A stretch of 57,847 bases of DNA from Atopobiaceae bacterium (GTDB taxonomy: Bacteria; Actinomycetota; Coriobacteriia; Coriobacteriales; Atopobiaceae). Made by a program: the position numbers and the translations under genes. The stretch's first letter is position 1. Each line of letters starts with the position of its first letter. The DNA lies in NCBI GenBank assembly GCA_017545665.1, contig JAFWKQ010000100.1, positions 1 to 57,847 of the forward strand, written 5' to 3'. The notes under the pieces are model-generated. The model had not been told where the DNA came from. It did not search any database and saw nothing but the letters and a program-made list of their open reading frames with translations. Shown one piece after another: positions 50,816-57,847 of the stretch.

Positions 50816-51925
50816 TTATTCCTGGTCCCCAGACGGCGTCGTGTTCTGCTCTTCCTCGAACTCCGGAGCCCCCACGCGTTCGTCGCCAAGCTCGAGTCCA
50901 CAGGCAACGCGTACGCGATGGTCTATTTCATCGCGCAAGTCGGGATGCTCTGCAAGGAATTGCTTTGCCGCCTCACGGCCCTGGCCAAGCCTGTCGTCCC
51001 CATAGGTAAACCAAGAGCCTGCCTTATCGACGATTTCGTGCTTTACGGCCATGTCGAGGATAGAGCCCTCCTTAGAGATGCCCGTGCCATACATGATGTC
51101 GAACTCAGCCTGCTTGAAAGGCGGCGCCACCTTGTTCTTTACCACCTTTACTCGCACTCTCGATCCAAGGATCTGACCGTCCTGCTTTATGCTGTCGATG
51201 CGCCTGATGTCCATGCGCACCGTGGAGAAGAACTTGAGCGCCCGACCTCCGGGAGTGGTTTCCGGATTGCCAAACATGACGCCGATCTTCTCGCGAAGTT
51301 GGTTGATGAATATGCAGGTAGTGCGCGATTTCGAAAGCGAGCCCGCAAGCTTTCGCAGAGCCTGGCTCATAAGGCGGGCCTGTAGGCCGACGGTGGTATC
51401 GCCTATTTCGCCCTCAATCTCCGCGCGTGGTACGAGAGCCGCAACGGAGTCGATTACAACGACATCAATGGCACCAGAACGCACGAGCATGTCGCAAATC
51501 TCCAGCGCCTGCTCGCCGGTATCGGGTTGCGAGATAAGCACCTCGTCTATATCCACGCCAATGCGTGCCGCGTAGCCTGGGTCGAGCGCATGCTCGGCGT
51601 CAATGAAGGCCACCACGCCACCAAGCGCCTGTGCCTCCGCAAGAATCTCAAGGCTGAGCGTCGTTTTGCCGGATGACTCTGGGCCATATATCTCGATAAT
51701 GCGCCCGCGGGGTACGCCGCCAATTCCCAGCGCCTCGTCGAGCGCAAGGGCACCTGTGGGAATACCCTCAACCTCTAGTTCAGGTCCACCATCGCCAAAG
51801 CGCATTATGGAACCCTTGCCAAACCTTTTCTCGATGTCCTTCGTAGTTGACTCAATAACCTTTTCGCGTTCCTCCCCGTAGGTGCGGGGACGAATCTCGC
51901 GACTTGTATCCTTCTTGCGTGCCAT
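50816..51925 (-). CDS. recA: Recombinase RecA
   Basis: A 369-residue recombinase. Walker [29 protein letters not shown], loop 1/2 residues in [14 protein letters not shown] and [20 protein letters not shown] are all present. It forms filaments for recombination and triggers LexA cleavage. ATG at 51925 is chosen over one two codons upstream because of AGAGAGG spacing. The acidic C-terminal tail ends in [12 protein letters not shown]. Confidence 0.98.
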   Translation of the reverse strand: MARKKDTSREIRPRTYGEEREKVIESTTKDIEKRFGKGSIMRFGDGGPELEVEGIPTGALALDEALGIGGVPRGRIIEIYGPESSGKTTLSLEILAEAQALGGVVAFIDAEHALDPGYAARIGVDIDEVLISQPDTGEQALEICDMLVRSGAIDVVVIDSVAALVPRAEIEGEIGDTTVGLQARLMSQALRKLAGSLSKSRTTCIFINQLREKIGVMFGNPETTPGGRALKFFSTVRMDIRRIDSIKQDGQILGSRVRVKVVKNKVAPPFKQAEFDIMYGTGISKEGSILDMAVKHEIVDKAGSWFTYGDDRLGQGREAAKQFLAEHPDLRDEIDHRVRVACGLELGDERVGAPEFEEEQNTTPSGDQE

Positions 51926-51951
51926 GTGCATTCCTCTCTCTAGGCTCTTGC

Positions 51952-51980
51952 ATAATACAACGAACGCATGTTCGTTGCAA
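51952..51980 (-). promoter_or_regulatory. recA promoter with embedded LexA box
   Basis: On the minus strand TTGCAA (51975-51980) and TATTAT (51952-51957) are exactly 17 bp apart. Between them lies a perfect SOS box, CGAACGCATGTTCG at 51961-51974, so bound LexA would cover the polymerase site. Confidence 0.88.
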
Positions 51981-52160
51981 GCGCGCGCAAGAAGATTCTA
52001 TCAGGAGGCATTTTTTGAATTGCGCACACAGTACGTGAGCCTTTCGCGCATTCCCTTCTACGATGCAAGAAGCATATGCACTCGCGTGCAGCATTCGGAA
52101 ACTATCTTAAGTGTTCTGGAATGCACGACCAAAATTGGGATTTAGTTAAAACGTAAGTAC

Positions 52161-52766
52161 CTAACGTGCTTTTCCAGACACGTAAGGCCAGCATTTTACG
52201 AAGTAGTCGACACCGGACCAAATCGTAAGCAGCACGGCCGTCCACATCAACACTTCAAAGACAACGAACAAAACGCTCGCCAACTGACCGAGCGGTAGCG
52301 AACGCACGAATAGGAGCCCACAAATGGCTGCCATGGTAACGGCTGTTTTCCACTTACCAAGATTCGACGCAGGAACAACCACGCCCTCGCTCGCTACTAC
52401 CATACGCAATCCGCTCACAAGGAACTCGCGTGCGACAATAACCAAGAGGACCCAGGAGTTGGTCATATGCACCTCGAGCAGAAACACCAATGCAACCACA
52501 ACGGCGAGTTTGTCGGCAATGGGGTCGAGGAACTGACCGAACGCGGTGACTTCGCCACGGCTGCGCGCGAGATATCCGTCGAGCTTGTCCGTAATGGAAA
52601 TGAGCACGTAACCCACAAACACCCCAAAGGCGCCCATCGAAAACGAATCGCCTTGGTTCGTTGCCGTGAGTTCGGCAAACAGGAGCCACAGCGGGACAAG
52701 CGCTACCCTAACCATGGTAACTATGTTCGCGGGGGTCCATATGCTCCCCTTGCGTTCTTCGGCCAT
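52161..52766 (-). CDS. pgsA: CDP-diacylglycerol--glycerol-3-phosphate 3-phosphatidyltransferase
   Basis: A 201-residue membrane enzyme: signature TDKLDGYLARSRGEVTAFG and QFLDPIADKLAV (DG-AR-G-D-D), four or five helices, and the N-terminal TPANIVTMVRVALVP typical of PgsA. It makes phosphatidylglycerophosphate. It belongs to the ftsK-rodZ-rimO-pgsA group and follows rimO by 12 bp. A paralogue lies at 31.6 kb. Confidence 0.94.
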   Translation of the reverse strand: MAEERKGSIWTPANIVTMVRVALVPLWLLFAELTATNQGDSFSMGAFGVFVGYVLISITDKLDGYLARSRGEVTAFGQFLDPIADKLAVVVALVFLLEVHMTNSWVLLVIVAREFLVSGLRMVVASEGVVVPASNLGKWKTAVTMAAICGLLFVRSLPLGQLASVLFVVFEVLMWTAVLLTIWSGVDYFVKCWPYVSGKAR

Positions 52767-52778
52767 GAGAATTGCCCC

Positions 52779-54152
52779 CTAGCAGTCGCTTACGACCTCG
52801 CCAACCAGTTCATAGCAAAATGCGTCAACTATCCTGCAACGAACCTTTTGCCCAACCGTGGCCTCACCACTCTCTATGTGAACCGCACCATCGCAATCAG
52901 GTGCCTGGAACCATGCATGTCCGATGAGCTCCACCCCAGAGTCCCCCTGTTCCACACCGTCTACGATCACGTCCACCGTCTCGCCCAGGTGTGCGGCCGT
53001 TGAGGAGAAGCCCAGCTGCTCCGCCACATCGGTGAGTCGTTGCGCCCGCTCAATTTTTACGTCTTCGCTCACCTGGCCATCCATTGCCGCTGCTGCGGTT
53101 CCGTCTTCACGGGAGTAGGCAAACACAGACGTATAGTCGAAGCCCACCTCGTCAATAAAACGGATAAGCCTCTCTACGTCCTCGTCCGTCTCGCCAGGAA
53201 AACCTACCAGGCCAGTGGTCCTGAGCACCAGACCGGGTATTTGCCGCCTCAGATGCGCAAACAATTCACGTAACTCTTGCTCGGAGCCCGTACGACCCAT
53301 ACGCGCAAGTACCGTCTCGCTGCAGTGCTGTATGGGTATGTCGATATACGGAAGTACTTCTGGGATGTTTCTTAAGGCGTCAACCAGACGCGGCGTCATG
53401 CCCTCTGGTTGCAAATACAGTACACGCACCCAGCCGTCATAGGGCCTTACTACGCGTGACACCTCCTCCAAGAGCCATGCCAGATCGCGGTCGTCGGCAA
53501 AGTCGCAGCCCCACACACCCGTATCTTGGCCAATGAGCACGATTTCGCGCACTCCGCCCTCCATAAGGAGCCTTACCTCGTCGCATATGGCTTCAGAATC
53601 CCTTGAATGGTATGCACCCCTGATTATGGGTATTGCGCAAAATGCGCAAAAACGGTCACAGCCATCGGATATCTTGACGTAAGCGGAGGCGCCTTCCACC
53701 GTTCTGAGCACCTCATCGTTGGAGGCCATCGTCGGAGCGGCTGATTCGAGAGGCCTACGAGCCCTTTCCAGGACGCTAGCAACAACAGAGACGATGTTGT
53801 CCTCCTCCTGGGCGGGAACGAATGCGGCGACTTCCGAAAGCTCTGACTCCAACTCCTCGCCATAGCGGGAAGGCACGCATCCGCACATTACTATGGGTGC
53901 GCTCACCGCACCATCCGCGCGTGCCTGCGCTATTTCGAGCGTAGCCTCTATGGACTCGCGCGTTGCGGTCTCCAGGAAGGCGCACGTATTCACGATTATG
54001 ACGTCTGCCCGAGCTACGTCGTGCGTCTCCACTACGCCAGCGCGCGTAAGCAGCGCACGCATCCTGTCGGTGTCCACCTCGTTCTTTGCGCATCCCAAGG
54101 TAATGAAGTGGCAGTAAGCCGCAGGTATGGTCTCCGCATTGCACCGACACAT
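52779..54152 (-). CDS. rimO: Ribosomal protein S12 methylthiotransferase RimO
   Basis: A ~457-residue radical SAM methylthiotransferase acting on Asp in ribosomal protein S12. N-terminal HFITLGCAKNEVDTDRM, IVNTCAFLETA and CGCVPSRYGEEL, radical SAM ISDGCDRFCAFCAIPIIRG, and a C-terminal TRAM. The start MCRCNAETIPAA is chosen because AGGGAAAAC precedes it and longer forms would extend into the upstream RodZ-like gene. It is distinct from MiaB by the NEVD motif and context. Confidence 0.95.
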   Translation of the reverse strand: MCRCNAETIPAAYCHFITLGCAKNEVDTDRMRALLTRAGVVETHDVARADVIIVNTCAFLETATRESIEATLEIAQARADGAVSAPIVMCGCVPSRYGEELESELSEVAAFVPAQEEDNIVSVVASVLERARRPLESAAPTMASNDEVLRTVEGASAYVKISDGCDRFCAFCAIPIIRGAYHSRDSEAICDEVRLLMEGGVREIVLIGQDTGVWGCDFADDRDLAWLLEEVSRVVRPYDGWVRVLYLQPEGMTPRLVDALRNIPEVLPYIDIPIQHCSETVLARMGRTGSEQELRELFAHLRRQIPGLVLRTTGLVGFPGETDEDVERLIRFIDEVGFDYTSVFAYSREDGTAAAAMDGQVSEDVKIERAQRLTDVAEQLGFSSTAAHLGETVDVIVDGVEQGDSGVELIGHAWFQAPDCDGAVHIESGEATVGQKVRCRIVDAFCYELVGEVVSDC

Positions 54153-54159
54153 GTTTTCC

Positions 54160-55761
54160 CTAGTAACCATTTTCGTATTCATATTCGCTTTCAGTTCCAT
54201 AGCCCGAATTGGAGTCATATTCATAGCCATAGCCATATTCGCCGTTAGCGTTGCTCGTGCTCTGATTGCCTTGGCCCTGACCCGTTTGGTTCGCACCGCT
54301 TTGTCCCGTGGCTGTCGCGTTACCGCCGACCTTTTGTCCCTCTTGATCTCTCTTTGACGTGGCGTTGCCTGTTTTCGCGGAAGTGCCTTCGCTGCCCGAG
54401 GAGTCGTTCTTCGACGAGGAGCTCGACGAGGAGGTACCCTTCTTCTTGGTGCCTTGTATTCTAATGCTCCCTATGCCAGATGCCATGGACTCAAACTGCA
54501 CCTGCTTCCCGTCTTGCACAACAGAGACGCTGGAGGTGTCACCTGCCTGCACGGAAAGTGATTCCTCTACGGTATACGTCTTTTGCCATGGGCCGGTTAC
54601 GGTCTCTGCAACATCGCTCTTTCCATCGCACTCCACCTCCAGCCAAGTCACTGCCCCATCCGCAACCGAGACCGAAACGCTCGTCTCCTTGTTGGATGCC
54701 GACGTAGAGCTGCTGGAGCTCGATGACGCGTTTGCACCGGAATTGCTCGATGAGGACGAGCTCGAGGATGACGTCGACTCCTTCTTCGAGGAGCTGCCCT
54801 GCGCGTTTGAGGAAGAGGCTGAGGACGAGCTCGCCGAGGCCGCCGACACAGGCACGGTCTTCGATGAGCTCGTTCCCTGGCGAACACACGACCCCACAGA
54901 CAGCACGATGATGAGCGAAATGGCAAGCACTGCGACAAATGCGATGATCAGACTAGCGTGAGGCGCCATTGCGGCTATGGGCGAACCCCTGCGTGCCCCC
55001 CTGGACCTTCCGCGATCACCTCTCCTGCCCCTATTGGCCTGCCCTTGTCCGGCACGAACTCTTGGACGCTGGGAGCTGGCGATGTTTCGCGATGATCTCC
55101 TTCCGCTTCGCGTTGACGCCGCCTCATAGGGGCGCGCGTCTCTGCCAAGGCGCAGGTCGTCGTTGTAACCATCGACGCTCATCGTCTCTATGTCGCGACT
55201 CGCGCGCCCATTGGGCTGCCTATAGGCCCTTCTGGCGCTTGACGGCACCGTACGCGTGTAGGGCCGCTCTTCCATGCGACCCTGGGCATCCTCCATACCG
55301 TCATTGGCATCGGCGTCTTCATAACTGCTGGAGGCGCGAGTATGCACGCGGGTTGTCGCAAACGAACCCATGTCGCCCGCAAGTCCGCCAGACGTCGGCA
55401 AGAGTCCCCTCGACCCAACATAGGGCTGCGCGGTCCCAGACACTTGAGAGGTCCCTCGCCTGCCCGTGGAGCGCGAGCCGTTGGAACGTGTTCCACCGCG
55501 TCTCCAATTTTCACGCTTGTACGCTTCGTAGTCGTTGGCATATGCCTCTACGACCACGTTCGCATCCAGTCCCAAATAGCGGGCATACGACGAGAGCATC
55601 CCCTGCGCATACCCACTCTTGGGCATCTGCTCAAAGTCGCCCTCCTCAAAAGCCACAAGCACGTCTTCTCGCAAGCGAAGCACACGCGACGCTTGGCGAA
55701 TGGAGTATCCAAGCTCTCGTCTACGCTCTGAGAGCATCTCGCTAAAATATGGCCGCTCCAT
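54160..55761 (-). CDS. RodZ-like membrane protein with HTH domain and Tyr/Gly-rich tail
   Basis: A 533-residue bitopic protein. An N-terminal Xre-type HTH (SEMLSERRRELGYSIRQASR and GYAQGMLSSYARYLGLDAN) is followed by a basic Arg/Ser-rich cytoplasmic linker, a membrane span near 270-290 (SLIIAFVAVLAISLIIVLSV), a Ser-rich extracellular stretch, a DUF4115-like beta domain (VSVSVADGAVTWLEVECDG) and a Gln/Asn/Gly linker ending in GEYGYGYEYDSNSGYGTESE. RodZ couples MreB to the cell wall machinery. Position between ftsK and rimO/pgsA is conserved. The tail is unusual. Confidence 0.85.
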   Translation of the reverse strand: MERPYFSEMLSERRRELGYSIRQASRVLRLREDVLVAFEEGDFEQMPKSGYAQGMLSSYARYLGLDANVVVEAYANDYEAYKRENWRRGGTRSNGSRSTGRRGTSQVSGTAQPYVGSRGLLPTSGGLAGDMGSFATTRVHTRASSSYEDADANDGMEDAQGRMEERPYTRTVPSSARRAYRQPNGRASRDIETMSVDGYNDDLRLGRDARPYEAASTRSGRRSSRNIASSQRPRVRAGQGQANRGRRGDRGRSRGARRGSPIAAMAPHASLIIAFVAVLAISLIIVLSVGSCVRQGTSSSKTVPVSAASASSSSASSSNAQGSSSKKESTSSSSSSSSSNSGANASSSSSSSTSASNKETSVSVSVADGAVTWLEVECDGKSDVAETVTGPWQKTYTVEESLSVQAGDTSSVSVVQDGKQVQFESMASGIGSIRIQGTKKKGTSSSSSSSKNDSSGSEGTSAKTGNATSKRDQEGQKVGGNATATGQSGANQTGQGQGNQSTSNANGEYGYGYEYDSNSGYGTESEYEYENGY

Positions 55762-55763
55762 CT

Positions 55764-57847
55764 TTACACGACCTCTCGATACTTTGCCTCTTGCACGCGA
55801 AGCTCCTCAAGACCGTCCTCGTCCAGAAGCACCTCGCGTGGCTTTGAACCGTCTGGAGGCCCAACCACGCCCTTGGCCTCCAACATATCCATGATGCGTC
55901 CTGCGCGGGCGTATCCCACCTTCAGACGCCTTTGCAATCCCGAAGTCGATCCAAGCCGGGACTCAACCACAATCTGGGCCGCCTCCCAAACCAAGGGGTC
56001 GTCGTCATCCGACTCTGGGGTTCTTCCGGCCCCAGGCTGGCCAGGTACGACGGCCGAGAGAATTTCCTCGTGGTAGTCGGGCTCTGCCTGGTCTCGAATG
56101 AACTCTACCACGTCGTTGATTTCGCTATCGGAAGTGTAGCATCCCAAGACGCGCTGCATATTGAGTCCACGATATTTGAACAGCATGTCGCCGTTGCCAA
56201 GCAGTCGCTCTGCACCAGTCTCGTCCAAGATCACGCGCGAGTCGATGCCCGAAGACACCTTGAGGGCCACGCGATTGTCGATGTTTGACTTGATGAGTCC
56301 GGTTACGACGTTCGCGGACGGACGCTGCGTTGCTATAACGAGGTGGATGCCTGCGGCTCGTGCGAGCTGTGCTATGCGTACGATTGACGCCTCAACGTCC
56401 TTTCCCGCAACCATCATGAGGTCCGAAAGCTCATCGATTATTACCACAAGATACGGCATGTGCTCGGGAGGATTCTCTGACTCGGCGAACTTGCCCTGTG
56501 CGATCATGCGATTGTATACGTTTATCTCGCGTGCACCCGCCCGCTCGAACACCTTGAGCCGCCGCTCCATCTCGGACACCGCCCACTGCAACGCGCTTGC
56601 CGCCTGTCGAGGCTCCGTAACCACGGGTACGTAGAGATGCGGAAGTCCGTTATAGCAGCTAAACTCAACGCGCTTGGGATCGATCATAATGAGTCGAACC
56701 TGCTTGGGCGTCGTCCTCATGAGGAGCGACATTATCATGGAGTTGATCATCACCGACTTGCCCGAGCCAGTGGTGCCCGCCACGAGCATATGCGGCATCT
56801 TGGCGATGTCGGCAACGACTGGCTTGCCGCTCGAGTCTCGACCGATGGCCACCTCAAGCGGACCGCCACTCGCTTCCGGCAACACGTCACCCAAGTGAAC
56901 GTCTTGGCGAGTTTTGTTGGGAATCTCGATGCCGACAAAGGAAGTGCCAGGTATAGGCGCAAAGATGCGCACCTTTTCCGCCGCCAGAGTAAGTGCGATG
57001 TCGTCCTCAAGGCTGCGAATCCTGCTCACGCGCTCGCCCTCGCCCATCTCAACCCTAAACGTGGTGACAATAGGTCCGGACACGTAGTCGACCACGCGAC
57101 TGCTCAGGCCGAATTCGCGAAGCGTGCCCTGCAGGCGGTCCATCGTCTCGTCAAGCTCCTCTTGGCTGCTTGCCGTGCCTGCCGAATTGGGATTCGAGCT
57201 GAGCATCGACAAGGGCGGCAGCTCATACCCCTCCGTGCCATCGCCAGGTCGAGGCGATGACTTTGCGGCTTTGGGCGCACTTGTCTTTGGATTGCGCAAG
57301 AACTCGGGAACCACAAGGTCGTCCTGCGAGTTGACGGGTGCGGTTGCGGGTCGCGCCGACTTGCGCGTGGTTTTGCCGCCCGTCTTCTTGGGAGATTTCT
57401 TACGCTCGCTCGTCTTTTTGGAATCGGGATCTTCACCCCTTGTGGCAGGTGACTCCTTGCGCCTCTTTAGCTTTCGCGTCGTCGTCTCTTGCGCGTCCAA
57501 ATCCTGCGGCGCGTCGTGCTTTCGCTCGTTCGCATCGTCCTCAATCATTGAATCGAGTTCGCTTGCGGGACTTTGAGGCTTGCGCACGCGCGTAAGTACA
57601 GACGTCTTCCTGCCGCCGATGAAACTCGTCTTGCCTGGGTCTGCAGATCGTCTTGCGCCTTGTGGCCTTATCTCGGGCATGGGCGCAGCGCTTCTTTGGA
57701 AGGCCTCCATACGCATCGATGCCCGCTCCTGCCGCGCGGAGGCGCGAACCTCACGCACACGTTCGGCTCCCTGCCGCACGCGCACCACAAATCCCGAGAC
57801 AGAAAATCCGCAAATGATGACGCCAAGCATCGCAAGCCCCACCAGAA
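55764..57847 (-). CDS. ftsK: DNA translocase FtsK (partial, N-terminus beyond window)
   Basis: The visible 693 residues begin in the last membrane helix (GLAMLGVIICGFSVSGFVV), then a charged linker of ~190 residues, the alpha/beta motor with Walker A VAGTTGSGKSVMINSMIM and Walker B VVIIDELSDLMM, and a C-terminal gamma winged helix (LQRRLKVGYARAGRIMDML). It pumps chromosomal DNA at the septum toward dif. The 5' end is cut at the window edge. Confidence 0.95.
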   Translation of the reverse strand, partial: LVGLAMLGVIICGFSVSGFVVRVRQGAERVREVRASARQERASMRMEAFQRSAAPMPEIRPQGARRSADPGKTSFIGGRKTSVLTRVRKPQSPASELDSMIEDDANERKHDAPQDLDAQETTTRKLKRRKESPATRGEDPDSKKTSERKKSPKKTGGKTTRKSARPATAPVNSQDDLVVPEFLRNPKTSAPKAAKSSPRPGDGTEGYELPPLSMLSSNPNSAGTASSQEELDETMDRLQGTLREFGLSSRVVDYVSGPIVTTFRVEMGEGERVSRIRSLEDDIALTLAAEKVRIFAPIPGTSFVGIEIPNKTRQDVHLGDVLPEASGGPLEVAIGRDSSGKPVVADIAKMPHMLVAGTTGSGKSVMINSMIMSLLMRTTPKQVRLIMIDPKRVEFSCYNGLPHLYVPVVTEPRQAASALQWAVSEMERRLKVFERAGAREINVYNRMIAQGKFAESENPPEHMPYLVVIIDELSDLMMVAGKDVEASIVRIAQLARAAGIHLVIATQRPSANVVTGLIKSNIDNRVALKVSSGIDSRVILDETGAERLLGNGDMLFKYRGLNMQRVLGCYTSDSEINDVVEFIRDQAEPDYHEEILSAVVPGQPGAGRTPESDDDDPLVWEAAQIVVESRLGSTSGLQRRLKVGYARAGRIMDMLEAKGVVGPPDGSKPREVLLDEDGLEELRVQEAKYREVV

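Overview
The window is a high-GC actinobacterial chromosome segment, most probably from class Coriobacteriia (Actinomycetota). Supporting signs are an actinobacterial-type integration host factor next to gmk-rpoZ, a GarA-like FHA gene followed by an FtsR-like MerR gene, an ftsK/rodZ-like/rimO/pgsA/recA/recX/rny order, a PyrR-regulated pyrRBCKDF operon, and many intergenic inverted-repeat families. I cannot name the genus from sequence alone.

Layout. 1-3 kb: end of a sensor kinase, its NarL-type response regulator, a 42-bp tandem array and a GlpA-like flavoprotein with a GlpB-like tail. 3-6.4 kb: two copies of a four-arm repeat element, a Bcp peroxiredoxin, a Zn-type macrodomain protein and a GH1 glycosidase. 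6.4-11.9 kb: an accessory island bounded by two copies of one long palindrome. It carries a phospholipase-D/reverse-transcriptase fusion, a divergent variant RtcB RNA ligase, a Fic protein with a Nif11-like double-glycine peptide, and the broken C-terminal end of a surface protein. 11.9-14.4 kb: iron alcohol dehydrogenase, a small lipoprotein, a DUF3990 ADP-ribosyltransferase-like gene, a third four-arm element and tRNA-Asn. 14.6-19.5 kb: polysaccharide export ABC transporter and two glycosyltransferases. 19.5-25.3 kb: inverted 21-bp arrays, a pyr attenuator and the pyr operon. 25.5-28 kb: mihF-gmk-rpoZ-thiI.

28-38 kb: a large SF1-helicase-like protein that has lost its catalytic motifs, then a CDP-alcohol phosphatidyltransferase, DacF, a GcvT-like protein, RidA, GarA, FtsR, Apt and a ClC antiporter. 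38.3-46.8 kb: two tiny membrane proteins, TrxB, Dut, NrdR, a LysM protein divergent from LexA, a membrane acyltransferase, HflX, MiaA, MiaB and SpoVS. 47-57.8 kb: a GHKL ATPase, RNase Y, RecX, RecA, PgsA, RimO, a RodZ-like protein and FtsK (cut by the window edge).

Most of the window is ordinary housekeeping sequence in tight operons. Two things stand out: the PLD-RT plus RtcB island with its neighbouring Fic/peptide pair, and several families of intergenic repeats that use short conserved arms or cores at strictly fixed spacing and often touch gene stop codons.
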